Counted from the stretch's first letter, positions 1-8,200 are shown. The stretch is DNA of 14,349 nt from Fusobacteriota bacterium (GCA_023389595.1 JAEWEF010000027.1:1-14349); one strand, 5' to 3'. Numbers and translations are program-made. The notes: generated by a model not told the origin, from the sequence alone.

Positions 1-72
1 ATCTTATTATTGTATTAAAAAAGAAATTATGATAAATTACAATTAATATAAAATTCTTTAAAATATCAATAC

Positions 73-81
73 TGATAAAAT
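73..81 (+). promoter_or_regulatory. Possible extended -10 promoter for the 174-residue orphan
   Basis: TGATAAAAT at 73-81 resembles the TGn-TATAAT extended -10 form used by better promoters in this window. The -35 at about 54-59 (TTCTTT) is poor. The predicted start would lie near position 88, just ahead of the ribosome binding site. An alternative is TTACAA at 37-42 with TAAAAT at 59-64, 16 nt apart. The sequence is so AT-rich that chance matches are likely, so this is a weak call. Confidence 0.3.
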
Positions 82-102
82 AAAATAATAAGGTGAATAT
101 AA

Positions 103-627
103 ATGGAAGAAAAAATTTGTTTAAGATTTTATAAATTTGATGAATTGAGCGTACCTATATGGGACGTAGTGAGATATTATTATATAGGAAAAGGTAGATA
201 TGCCAGCAATCCAGAAGAATTTTTATTTTCATTTGATAGAGTTAAAATATACGACTACGCAAAAGATTACCCACATAATTTAACAAAAGAAGAACAAGAA
301 TTATTTAAAAAATACGCTCACGAAATAGATTGCGCTAGGTCTTATAAAAGGAAAAATAAATACAAGGATAATAAAGATAAATTATATATTGAATTTCATG
401 AAATAGAAGGAACAGACGAGGTATTTATGGGGGATGAATTTACTTTTGACAGCGATGGCACTTGCGGGGTAGAATACGGGCAAAGTTTTTTTACATTTGA
501 TAAAAAAATAATATATAATTTTTGGCCTGAACGTAGTGAAAAGTATTCTACACTAACAGAAGAACAAAGGCGGTTAATGTTTAAATATATATCGCCGTTT
601 GAAAGTGAAAGTGAGAAATATAAATAA
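103..627 (+). CDS. Hypothetical protein, 174 residues, no recognised family
   Basis: I do not recognise this protein. It starts at an ATG with AGGTG 8 bases upstream (91-95) and ends 7 bases before a strong terminator, so it looks like a real single-gene unit. The product is soluble-looking: no signal peptide and no membrane segment. It is rich in aromatic and acidic residues (WDVVRYYY near 20-27, YDYAKDYPHN near 50-59, FWPERSEKY near 139-147), with a lysine/asparagine-rich stretch around 80-92. Codons such as TGC-GGG, TAC-GGG, GGC and CGG are more G/C-rich than those of its neighbours, which hints at a different origin. A small, acidic, isolated protein like this could be an immunity or antitoxin-type protein left from an accessory cassette, but no motif proves that. 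Its left context is cut by the window edge. Confidence 0.75.
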   Translation: MEEKICLRFYKFDELSVPIWDVVRYYYIGKGRYASNPEEFLFSFDRVKIYDYAKDYPHNLTKEEQELFKKYAHEIDCARSYKRKNKYKDNKDKLYIEFHEIEGTDEVFMGDEFTFDSDGTCGVEYGQSFFTFDKKIIYNFWPERSEKYSTLTEEQRRLMFKYISPFESESEKYK

Positions 628-634
628 GTTAGAT

Positions 635-664
635 AAAAGACAGTTTAAACGCTGTCTTTTTTTA
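635..664 (+). terminator. Rho-independent terminator after the 174-residue orphan
   Basis: AAAAGACAG (635-643) pairs with CTGTCTTTT (652-660), a 9-bp stem with an 8-nt loop. The T-run continues from the 3' arm to about 664. It lies 7 bases after the stop of the 103-627 gene. In the minus direction the stem is not followed by a T-run, so it is mainly a plus-strand terminator. Confidence 0.88.
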
Positions 665-690
665 TTTTAATATAACAAAAAAAATTGAAA

Positions 691-718
691 AAAATAAAAT
701 TAATTTTACTTTTATTTT
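691..718 (-). terminator. Weak candidate terminator for the MATE gene
   Basis: Read on the minus strand, AAAATAAAA (718-710) can pair with TTTTATTTT (699-691) around a 10-nt loop, with further T-rich sequence after it. The stem contains only A-T pairs, so stability is low. Its position 12 bases past the minus-strand stop at 731 is suitable. It could be chance in an AT-rich gap. Confidence 0.3.
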
Positions 719-730
719 AATTGTTAAGAT

Positions 731-2053
731 TTATTGTTGTATTTTAAATGATAATTTTTTTCTTAATAGATATGTAGTTAGTAAACTCATAAAATCTGAT
801 AAAGGAAATGAAAACCAAATACCATCCATCCCTAAAAAAATTGGAAGTAAATTTGAAAAAATAATTAGAAAAATAAAACTGTTGATAAGTGAAATAAAAA
901 TTGAACTTCTAGCTCTATCAATAGATTGTAAATAAGAGATATTTAAAAGATTAAAACAAGAGAAAAAAACTGCAAGAGAATAAATTCTAAAACCGTGTAT
1001 GGTTAAATTTAATAATTCTCCTGTTGCTCCAAAAATTGAAATAATCTGTTTTGCAAAAATATTTAGTAATAAGAAAAAAGCAAAACTTAAAAATATATTT
1101 AATTTGTAAGTTTCTTTAAAAAATATACTAATTTTTTCGTAATCTTTTATACCATAATTGTAACTAAGAAGTGGTTGTATACCTTGTGCAACTCCATTAA
1201 ATAACATTCTAGCAATAAAATATATGTATGCAACTATACAAAATGCAGATACGGCAACTTGTCCACCATAATACATAAATTTTATATTAAATATTATTAA
1301 AATTAAAGCAATGGCTGTTTCTAATAAGCAAGATGAAAATCCAACTGAAATGATTTTTAAAAATATTTTTAATTTAATTTTTTTTAAATTAAAATGTAAA
1401 CCTGTATTAAAAATTATAAAAAATATTGCTATGGAAGAAAAACTAAAAATTTGTCCTATCACCGTTGCAATAGATGCACCTCTTATACCCATATTAAATT
1501 TTAAAATAAATATCCAATCTAAAATTATGTTTGTAATAGCTCCAACACTCATTGAAAAAAAAGCATATCTTGGTGCGTTTATATTTCTTAAAATTGGAAT
1601 CATTGCAGTCGTTAACATTAAAAATATTGAACCTATTGTTAAAGGATACAAATACATTTTAACTTGTGGCAGTAAACTTTCTGATGATCCTATCATATAA
1701 ATTAATTTATCGCCAGATAAAAAAACTGCAGATAATAAAAGTAAATAAAACGAAATACATAAAAAAATTATTGATGTAAAAAAAATATTTTTAATTTTTT
1801 TATTTCTGCTGTATATGCTTATTAAAGTTGAACCACCTATACCAAACATTAAACTAAAACCATTCGAAACATTTACTAATGGATAACCTATATTTATTGC
1901 TGCAAGTCCTTCTTCGCCAGCCCCTATCCCTATAAAAATTCCGTCCACTATTACATAAAAAGCAGTTAATAACAAACTCATTACAGAAGGAAAAATATAT
2001 TTAGCCATTGAAATTCGAATTTCTTTTTTAAAGGATTTTAAATTTTTATTCAT
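731..2053 (-). CDS. MATE-family multidrug efflux transporter (MepA-like)
   Basis: This 440-residue integral membrane protein has about twelve hydrophobic segments, the usual size for MATE transporters, which export cationic drugs or metabolites using a Na+ or H+ gradient. Family signs visible are VDGIFIGIGAGEEGLAAINI near 36-55, FGIGGSTLISI near 70-80, NIILDWIFI near 175-183, the RGASIAT element near 191-197 and QGIQPLLSYNYG at 290-301, which begins the matching half. This pattern resembles the MepA/DinF-type branch common in anaerobes. The ATG start is supported by AGGTG at 2065-2061, seven bases away. The gene is a single unit, convergent with the upstream orphan and divergent from the helicase operon. 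The substrate cannot be told from sequence. Confidence 0.93.
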   Translation of the reverse strand: MNKNLKSFKKEIRISMAKYIFPSVMSLLLTAFYVIVDGIFIGIGAGEEGLAAINIGYPLVNVSNGFSLMFGIGGSTLISIYSRNKKIKNIFFTSIIFLCISFYLLLLSAVFLSGDKLIYMIGSSESLLPQVKMYLYPLTIGSIFLMLTTAMIPILRNINAPRYAFFSMSVGAITNIILDWIFILKFNMGIRGASIATVIGQIFSFSSIAIFFIIFNTGLHFNLKKIKLKIFLKIISVGFSSCLLETAIALILIIFNIKFMYYGGQVAVSAFCIVAYIYFIARMLFNGVAQGIQPLLSYNYGIKDYEKISIFFKETYKLNIFLSFAFFLLLNIFAKQIISIFGATGELLNLTIHGFRIYSLAVFFSCFNLLNISYLQSIDRARSSIFISLINSFIFLIIFSNLLPIFLGMDGIWFSFPLSDFMSLLTTYLLRKKLSFKIQQ

Positions 2054-2072
2054 AATTTTTCACCTGTTTTAA

Positions 2073-2078
2073 ATTATA
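2073..2078 (-). promoter_or_regulatory. Possible -10 box for the MATE gene
   Basis: The minus strand carries a perfect TATAAT at 2078-2073, 19 bases upstream of the MATE start codon, leaving room for the AGGTG ribosome binding site. No respectable -35 hexamer is seen 16-18 bases further upstream; the region is only T/A-rich. The predicted leader would be about 10-15 nt. A weak or regulated promoter, or a chance match, are all possible. Confidence 0.35.
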
Positions 2079-2108
2079 ACTTAAATTTTCTTTTTTTTAT
2101 ATAAAATT

Positions 2109-2136
2109 TTGAATTTTTTTTTATTAATGATATAAT
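2109..2136 (+). promoter_or_regulatory. Promoter of the helicase-mltG-tilS-ftsH operon
   Basis: TTGAAT (2109-2114) and a perfect TATAAT (2131-2136) are 16 bases apart, with TGA directly before the -10 giving an extended -10 element (TGATATAAT). The start site would be near 2143, giving a leader of about 23 nt that contains AGGAAG (2154-2159). This is the only strong promoter seen before the four-gene run, so all four genes are probably transcribed from it. Confidence 0.7.
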
Positions 2137-2165
2137 AAATAATTAGAAAAATTAGGAAGTGAATA

Positions 2166-3755
2166 ATGGAAAAATTAGAAAAAATGAAAGAATTTAAAGA
2201 TTTAGGATTGAGTGATAAAATAATTAAAGTTTTATCAAAAAAAGGTTATGATGAACCGACTTCAATACAAAAATTAGCAATACCAGTTCTATTAAATGAA
2301 GAAATTGATTTAATAGGTCAAGCTAAAACTGGAACTGGGAAAACTGCAGCATTTTCTTTACCTATAATAGATAAATTTGAAGCAAACGGAAATTTACAAG
2401 CATTAATTATTACACCAACAAGAGAATTATGTTTACAAGTTTCTGAGGAAATAAATAGTTTAGCTCACGGTAAAAAAATAAAAATTATTCCTGTTTATGG
2501 TGGTCAATCTATCACTATGCAAAAGAAAATGTTAAAAGAGGGAGTAGATATCTTAGTTGGTACTCCTGGTAGATTGCTAGATCTAATGAACAGAAAATTT
2601 ATAAAATTAGATAAATTAAAATTCTTTATATTAGATGAAGCCGATGAAATGTTAAATATGGGATTCATCGAAGATATTGAAAATATTTTAAAGGAAACTA
2701 ACAAAGACAAAAGAATGTTGTTTTTTTCTGCAACGATGCCAGAAGAAATAATGAAAATTGCAAAATCATATATGAAAAAATATGAAATAATAAAAGTTGC
2801 ATCAAAGGAATTGACAACTGAATTAACTGATCAAATTTATTTTGAGGTTTTTGAAAAAGATAAGTTCGAAGCTTTATGTAGAATAATAGATTTAAAAACA
2901 GATTTTTATGGAATAGTTTTTTGTAAAACAAAAAATGATGTAAATGAAATTGCAGGAAGATTAAATGATAGAAAATATGATGCAGAAGCTTTGCACGGAG
3001 ACATAGGTCAAAATTATAGAGAAAGTATCTTAAAAAGATTTAAATCAAAAAAACTTAATATTTTAGTTGCAACAGATGTTGCAGCAAGAGGAATAGATAT
3101 TAATGATTTAACTCACGTTATAAATTATTCTATACCACAAGAAGCAGAAAGTTATGTTCACAGAATAGGTCGTACTGGTAGGGCTGGTAAAGAGGGAACT
3201 GCAATAACATTTATTACGCCACAAGAATATCGAAAACTAATGTATATACAAAAAATAACTAAAACTTCTATAAGAAAAGCGAACGTTCCCGATATAAAAG
3301 ATATAATACAAGTTAAAAAAATTAGAATTTTTGATGATATAGAAAAAATAATTAAAAACGAAGAAGTAAATGATAATTTTAAAAAAATAGCAAAAGATTT
3401 ATTAAAAAATAATGATGCAATAGATGTAGTTGGTGCTATGCTTAAGTACTATTGTGAAGATGAGCTGAGTGAAAATAACTATACTGAGATTACAGCTACA
3501 AATATGGACACATCAGGAAAAACAAGATTATTTATTGCAATGGGAAGAAAAGATAAAATGTCTCCAAAAAAATTGGTAAATTTTATAGTTAAAAATTGTA
3601 ATATAAAAGAAAATAAAATTAAAAATGTTGAAGTTTACGATAATTTTTCTTTTATAAATGTTCCGTTTTTAGAGGCTGAATCAATTTTAGAAATTTTCTC
3701 TAAAAAGGAAAGAGGGAAAAAGCCTTTAGTCGAAAAAGCTAAAAAAAGAAAATAG
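2166..3755 (+). CDS. DEAD-box ATP-dependent RNA helicase with DbpA-type C-terminal domain
   Basis: This 529-residue cytoplasmic enzyme unwinds RNA duplexes using ATP. Both RecA-like domains are complete: Q motif (EPTSIQ near 30-35), motif I AKTGTGKT (53-60), Ia PTRE (84-87), TPGR (133-136), the DEAD box (157-160), SAT (188-190), motif V VATDVAARGID (301-311) and motif VI HRIGRTGRAG (332-341). After a linker, residues about 452-512 (starting TRLFIAMGRKDKMSPKKLV) look like the DbpA/CsdA RNA-binding domain, which in relatives contacts rRNA, followed by a basic tail. This points to a role in ribosome assembly or cold adaptation, like DeaD/DbpA/CshA. I do not assign a gene symbol because these paralogues are hard to separate by eye. 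Start: ATG with AGGAAG 6 bases upstream. It is first of a four-gene run, with mltG 10 bases after it. Confidence 0.95.
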   Translation: MEKLEKMKEFKDLGLSDKIIKVLSKKGYDEPTSIQKLAIPVLLNEEIDLIGQAKTGTGKTAAFSLPIIDKFEANGNLQALIITPTRELCLQVSEEINSLAHGKKIKIIPVYGGQSITMQKKMLKEGVDILVGTPGRLLDLMNRKFIKLDKLKFFILDEADEMLNMGFIEDIENILKETNKDKRMLFFSATMPEEIMKIAKSYMKKYEIIKVASKELTTELTDQIYFEVFEKDKFEALCRIIDLKTDFYGIVFCKTKNDVNEIAGRLNDRKYDAEALHGDIGQNYRESILKRFKSKKLNILVATDVAARGIDINDLTHVINYSIPQEAESYVHRIGRTGRAGKEGTAITFITPQEYRKLMYIQKITKTSIRKANVPDIKDIIQVKKIRIFDDIEKIIKNEEVNDNFKKIAKDLLKNNDAIDVVGAMLKYYCEDELSENNYTEITATNMDTSGKTRLFIAMGRKDKMSPKKLVNFIVKNCNIKENKIKNVEVYDNFSFINVPFLEAESILEIFSKKERGKKPLVEKAKKRK

Positions 3756-3765
3756 TGAGGTTAAA

Positions 3766-4722
3766 ATGAAAAAGAAATCCTTTATTTTAATAGCTTTAAT
3801 TGCAATTATTTCTTGTGCAATTATTTTTTCATTACAATACAACAATGTTATAAATAAAAAAATACATTACAGCAAAGAATTTGAAGTAAAAAAAGGAGAT
3901 AGTGCTAAAAAGATATTTTCTCAATTTAAATATGGCGATAGCATATTTTTCAAAATTTTCTTAAAAACTAAAAATAATGGAAAAAATATTAAGGCTGGTT
4001 ATTATGAATTAAAAGGTAACTATTCATTAAAAGATATAATGAAAATACTTGATGAGGGGTTAGTAAAATCGTATAAATTTACTATTATTGAAGGACAACC
4101 TGTTCAAAATGTTATTGATAAATTATCTTCTGAAAATAAAATAGATAAGGAAAAATTTTTAGCAGAATTAAAAAATATAAATTTCCCTTATCCAACACCA
4201 AATAATAATTTTGAAGGATATTTTTATCCTGAAACTTATATAATACCAGAAAAATCAACTGAAAAATATATAATAAATTTATTTTTAAATGAATTTTTAA
4301 AAAAGTTCCCACCTGAACAATATGCGAATAAAGAAGATTTTTATCAAAAGCTTATACTAGCATCAATTATAGAGAGGGAAGCGTATTTATCTAGTGAAAA
4401 GCCAATAATGGCATCCGTTTTTTATAACAGACTAAAAAAAGGAATGAAATTAGCGGCCGATTCAACGGTAAATTATGTATTTAATTATTCTAAAAAAAGA
4501 ATTTTTTATAAAGATTTAGAAGTTGACTCGCCTTATAACACATATAAAAATTTTGGATTGCCACCTGCACCTATATGTAATCCAACTAAAGAATCTGTTG
4601 ATGCAGTCTATAATCCTAGTCAAACAGATTATCTTTTCTTTGTTGCAAAAGGTGATGGATCACACTTTTTTAGTAAAACATATAAGGAACATTTAGATTT
4701 TCAAAAAAATAATAAAAAATAA
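3766..4722 (+). CDS. mltG: Endolytic murein transglycosylase MltG (YceG-like)
   Basis: MltG cleaves nascent peptidoglycan glycan strands at the membrane and helps set their length. This 318-residue protein has a short basic N-terminus, one membrane anchor (about 5-23) and an extracytoplasmic domain, the normal design. A LysM-like segment (about 38-100) is followed by the YceG catalytic domain. LASIIEREA (198-206) carries the expected catalytic glutamate (E203), LAADSTVNY (229-237) matches the conserved L-x-SDPTVNY element with A-D-S in place of the usual S-D-P, and SPYNTYKNFGLPPAPICNP (255-273) is the hallmark of the family. The start has GAGGT just upstream (3758-3761), beginning directly after the helicase stop. 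It was formerly annotated as an aminodeoxychorismate lyase-like protein. Confidence 0.94.
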   Translation: MKKKSFILIALIAIISCAIIFSLQYNNVINKKIHYSKEFEVKKGDSAKKIFSQFKYGDSIFFKIFLKTKNNGKNIKAGYYELKGNYSLKDIMKILDEGLVKSYKFTIIEGQPVQNVIDKLSSENKIDKEKFLAELKNINFPYPTPNNNFEGYFYPETYIIPEKSTEKYIINLFLNEFLKKFPPEQYANKEDFYQKLILASIIEREAYLSSEKPIMASVFYNRLKKGMKLAADSTVNYVFNYSKKRIFYKDLEVDSPYNTYKNFGLPPAPICNPTKESVDAVYNPSQTDYLFFVAKGDGSHFFSKTYKEHLDFQKNNKK

Positions 4723-4740
4723 TTTATTAAAGGGTATTAT

Positions 4741-6057
4741 ATGAACTTGATAAGTCAATTTAAAGAATATAATTTTTCTAAAAATTTAATAGACGATAAC
4801 GACACTATAATAGTTGGGTTTTCTGGTGGGCCAGATTCAGTTTTTTTAGTAGAAATGTTAAAACAAATTAAAAAAGAAAAAAATATTAATATTGTCCTAG
4901 TTCATATAAACCATATGTATAGAGGAAAAGACGCTGATGACGATGAAGAGTTTTCTAAAAATTATGCAAAAGAAAATAATTTTCAATTTTTTTCAAAAAA
5001 AATTAATTTAGAAGAATTAGCAAAAAAAACTAAAAAATCTTTTGAAGAAACAGGAAGAGAAGAAAGATATAAATTTTTTGATGAAGTATTAAATAAAGTT
5101 TCAGCAAATAAAATTGCTACAGCTCACAATAAAGATGATCAAGTAGAAACATTTTTATTCAGACTTATTAGAGGAACGTCCCTTGATGGGTTGGAATGCA
5201 TAAAAGAAAAGAAAGATAATATTATACGTCCTATATTAAACTTTTATAAAAAAGATATTGTCAAATATTTGGACGAAAATAAAATAAAATATAGGACAGA
5301 TAAAACTAATTTTGAAAATACATATACTAGAAATAGCATAAGATTAGATTTAATTCCATTTATAGAAACTAGATATAATCCAAAATTTAAAGATAAAATA
5401 CTAAATATCATTGATGAAATTAAAAAAAATAATGTAGAAAATGATATAAAGTTATCTGAATTTGTTGTAAATAACGAAATATTAATTTCTAAAATAAAGG
5501 AAAAAAGTGTGTTTTTACAGAAAAAAATTCTAACTAAGTACTTAAACACAAATAATATATATGTAAATTCTAGAAAGTTACAACAGATAATTTCATTGAT
5601 TGAGAAAAATGGAACTAAATTTACAACTCTTAATTCAGACTTTTTATTGATAAAAGATTATGATAAAATTTATATATCTGAAAATAAAAAAAATATTATA
5701 AAAGATGTTTGCATAAAAATACCTTTTAATGTAAAATTTGGTAGATATACAATAATTGCTGACTATAATTTAGATACAAAAAATAATTGTTATTTTAAAA
5801 CAAATTTTAATTATGGAGATGTAATTAAAATTAGAAATAGGCAAGATGGGGATAAAATAAAAAATAATAAAAACGGTATTAATTATAAATTAAAAAAAAT
5901 ATTTATAGATAAAAAAATACCAAAAATTGTTAGAGATGAAATTCCAATATTTTTATATAATGAAAGTATATTTTGGGTGCCAAATGTTGTAAATGGATAC
6001 CTAGAAAATAATACTGAAGAAGGAATTATTATTGTTGTAAAGGAGGATAACATTTGA
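4741..6057 (+). CDS. tilS: tRNA(Ile)-lysidine synthetase TilS
   Basis: TilS attaches lysine to C34 of the CAU-anticodon tRNA-Ile2 using ATP, so that it reads AUA and is charged with isoleucine. It is essential in most bacteria, and AUA codons are very common in this genome. The 438-residue protein has the N-type ATP pyrophosphatase P-loop SGGPDS (28-33), VHINHMYRG (54-62), the EETGREERYKFF element (102-113), TAHNKDDQVET (127-137) and TRNSIR (196-201). It also has a C-terminal TilS domain with RNRQDGDKI (365-373) and KKIFIDKKIP (385-394), as in the longer B. subtilis-type enzyme. The start has a modest AGGGT at 4731-4735. The stop codon overlaps the ftsH start, indicating translational coupling. 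Confidence 0.96.
   Translation: MNLISQFKEYNFSKNLIDDNDTIIVGFSGGPDSVFLVEMLKQIKKEKNINIVLVHINHMYRGKDADDDEEFSKNYAKENNFQFFSKKINLEELAKKTKKSFEETGREERYKFFDEVLNKVSANKIATAHNKDDQVETFLFRLIRGTSLDGLECIKEKKDNIIRPILNFYKKDIVKYLDENKIKYRTDKTNFENTYTRNSIRLDLIPFIETRYNPKFKDKILNIIDEIKKNNVENDIKLSEFVVNNEILISKIKEKSVFLQKKILTKYLNTNNIYVNSRKLQQIISLIEKNGTKFTTLNSDFLLIKDYDKIYISENKKNIIKDVCIKIPFNVKFGRYTIIADYNLDTKNNCYFKTNFNYGDVIKIRNRQDGDKIKNNKNGINYKLKKIFIDKKIPKIVRDEIPIFLYNESIFWVPNVVNGYLENNTEEGIIIVVKEDNI
6039..6057 (+). promoter_or_regulatory. Ribosome binding site and TTG start of ftsH, overlapping the tilS stop
   Basis: AAAGGAGG (6039-6046) lies 7 bases before TTG at 6054-6056, a near-ideal Shine-Dalgarno sequence that compensates for the weak start codon. 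The bases TTGA at 6054-6057 hold both the ftsH start and the tilS stop TGA. The next in-frame ATG codons (6252 and 6261) have no ribosome binding site, so this site decides the ftsH start and therefore the presence of its N-terminal extension. Confidence 0.85.
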
Positions 6058-8192
6058 ATATAGATAATTTTGAAAACAAAGACGATAACTTAGAAGAAAA
6101 GCAAAAAAATGACAATAATAAAGAAAAAGCAAATGAACATGAAAAAGAAACTACAAAATCATCAAATGACATTGAAGACAACAAAAAAGATAATGATGTT
6201 AAAGAAGATGATAAGAAGAGAGATAATGAAGATTATGATCGTTTGAATGAAATGAAAAAGATGTCTGACGAATTAAAACATAAGCTTAGACAAACTCAAA
6301 AAAACAATAATAACAAACCTTTTAAAAAAATAAATTTAAAAATTAGTCTAAAAGGGTTATTGTTTTTGATTTTTATAATTTCTTTAATTTTTTATGTGCC
6401 TACAATAATGAGAGAAAATAGAAAACAGCCTATAAAAGAAATTACATACACAGAATTCACAACAAAAATTAATAATGGTATCATAAAACAGGTAGAAGAA
6501 AAACAAGGATTAATATACGGTTATACAGATTTAAAAGAAGATAAAAATTTAACTTTAGATTTTGATAATAATGAAAAGTCAGAAGAAGTATTCAAGGCGA
6601 GAATGATTACCGACAGACTTGGAGATGACGTAGAACTTTTAAAAACTCTAAAGGATAAATCTATAGTAATTAAGTCTATTCCACCTGAAGAAATATCTTT
6701 TTGGCTTTCTATTTTAATGTCTTGGGCACCAATGATATTACTATTACTACTTTTCTTCTTCATAACAAATAAGATGAATAAAGGTAGCGGTGGACCTCAA
6801 ATATTTAATATGGGAAAATCAAAAGCTAAAGAGAATGGTGAAGAAATTTCTAATGTTACTTTTAAAGATGTTGCTGGTATAGATGAAGCTAAACAAGAAT
6901 TGCAAGAAGTTGTTGAGTTTTTAAGAGAACCTGAAAAATTTAGAGCAATAGGAGCAAGAATACCAAAAGGAGTTTTACTTTTAGGAAGTCCTGGTACAGG
7001 GAAAACACTTTTAGCAAAAGCAGTAGCTGGAGAAGCAAAAGTTCCTTTTTTCAGTATGTCTGGATCTGAATTCGTAGAAATGTTTGTCGGTGTTGGAGCT
7101 TCAAGAGTTAGAGATTTATTTAATAAGGCAAGAAAGAATGCCCCTTGTATAGTATTTATAGATGAAATAGATGCAGTTGGTAGAAAAAGAGGAACCGGAC
7201 AAGGTGGAGGTAACGATGAAAGAGAACAAACTCTTAACCAATTACTTGTTGAAATGGATGGTTTTGGAACTGATGAAACTATAATTGTTTTAGCAGCAAC
7301 AAATAGACCTGATGTTCTTGATAGAGCTCTTAGAAGACCTGGAAGATTTGATAGACAGGTTATGGTTGATAAACCGGATATAAGAGGTAGAAAAGCAATT
7401 TTAGAAGTTCATGCTAAAAATAAAGAATTTGATGAAAGTGTAGATTTTGAAATTCTAGCTAAAAAAACTGCCGGTCTGGTTGGAGCAGATTTAGCTAATA
7501 TACTTAATGAAGCTGCAATATTAGCCGCTAGAGCTGGAAGAAAAAAAATAACTATGGAAGATTTAGAAGAAGCATCTGAAAAAGTTGAAATGGGACCGGA
7601 AAAAAGATCTAAGATTGTTTCTGATTTAGATAGAAAAATAACTGCATATCATGAAGCTGGACACGCTGTTGTTAATTATGTTTTAGGAGGAGAAGATAAG
7701 GTACATAAAATAACTATAATTCCTCGTGGTTTTGCTGGTGGTTACACTATGTCTTTACCTGCTGAAGATAAAATGTATCACTCTAAAAAATATTTGATGG
7801 ATAGAATAGTTGAACTTTTTGGAGGAAGAGCTGCAGAAGAAATAATTTTTGGAGAAGATAATGTAACAACTGGAGCTAGTAATGATATAGAAAGAGCAAC
7901 ATCTATAGCTCAATATATTGTTACTAAAGTTGGTATGACTAAAAAATTTGGTCCTATAATGCTTGATGGAACTCAAGATGGAGATATGTTCCAAAGAAAA
8001 TATTATAGTGAACAAACTGGTAAAGAAGTTGATGATGAAATAAGTAAAATAATAAATGAATGTTATAAGAAAACAATTTCTATACTAATTGAAAATAGAA
8101 TAAAATTAGAAAAAATTACAGAAGTATTGCTAGAAAAAGAAACAATAATGGGAGACGAATTCGAAGCAATAATGAACGATCCATCTTTATAA
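6054..8192 (+). CDS. ftsH: ATP-dependent zinc metalloprotease FtsH
   Basis: FtsH is a hexameric membrane-anchored AAA+ protease that degrades misfolded membrane proteins and short-lived regulators. This 712-residue version is longer than the usual 610-650. Residues 1-97 are a hydrophilic, Lys/Asp/Glu/Asn-rich extension; TM1 spans about 99-117, an extracytoplasmic domain 120-213 and TM2 about 216-238. The AAA module has Walker A GSPGTGKT (311-318, with S where P is usual), the pore loop MFVGVGA (343-349), Walker B with VFIDEID (367-373) and the second region of homology TNRPDVLDRALRRPGRFDR (416-434). The protease domain has the zinc site HEAGH (533-537) and a third ligand, probably D611 in TTGASNDIE. 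All catalytic parts are intact. It is last in its operon, and its TTG start overlaps the tilS stop. Confidence 0.97.
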   Translation: MNIDNFENKDDNLEEKQKNDNNKEKANEHEKETTKSSNDIEDNKKDNDVKEDDKKRDNEDYDRLNEMKKMSDELKHKLRQTQKNNNNKPFKKINLKISLKGLLFLIFIISLIFYVPTIMRENRKQPIKEITYTEFTTKINNGIIKQVEEKQGLIYGYTDLKEDKNLTLDFDNNEKSEEVFKARMITDRLGDDVELLKTLKDKSIVIKSIPPEEISFWLSILMSWAPMILLLLLFFFITNKMNKGSGGPQIFNMGKSKAKENGEEISNVTFKDVAGIDEAKQELQEVVEFLREPEKFRAIGARIPKGVLLLGSPGTGKTLLAKAVAGEAKVPFFSMSGSEFVEMFVGVGASRVRDLFNKARKNAPCIVFIDEIDAVGRKRGTGQGGGNDEREQTLNQLLVEMDGFGTDETIIVLAATNRPDVLDRALRRPGRFDRQVMVDKPDIRGRKAILEVHAKNKEFDESVDFEILAKKTAGLVGADLANILNEAAILAARAGRKKITMEDLEEASEKVEMGPEKRSKIVSDLDRKITAYHEAGHAVVNYVLGGEDKVHKITIIPRGFAGGYTMSLPAEDKMYHSKKYLMDRIVELFGGRAAEEIIFGEDNVTTGASNDIERATSIAQYIVTKVGMTKKFGPIMLDGTQDGDMFQRKYYSEQTGKEVDDEISKIINECYKKTISILIENRIKLEKITEVLLEKETIMGDEFEAIMNDPSL

Positions 8193-8200
8193 CAACAATT

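Noticed and set aside
1311..1700. 129-codon plus-strand open frame inside the MATE gene
   Set aside because: It lies entirely antisense to a well-supported membrane transporter and has no ribosome binding site; its hydrophobic look mirrors the transporter codons.
2504..2931. Two minus-strand open frames inside the DEAD-box helicase gene
   Set aside because: They are antisense to conserved helicase motifs, lack ribosome binding sites and resemble reverse-strand noise in AT-rich DNA.
3766..4722. Aminodeoxychorismate lyase (folate) assignment
   Set aside because: This is an old name for the YceG family; the membrane anchor and the SPYNTYKNFGLPPAPI-type motif identify MltG.
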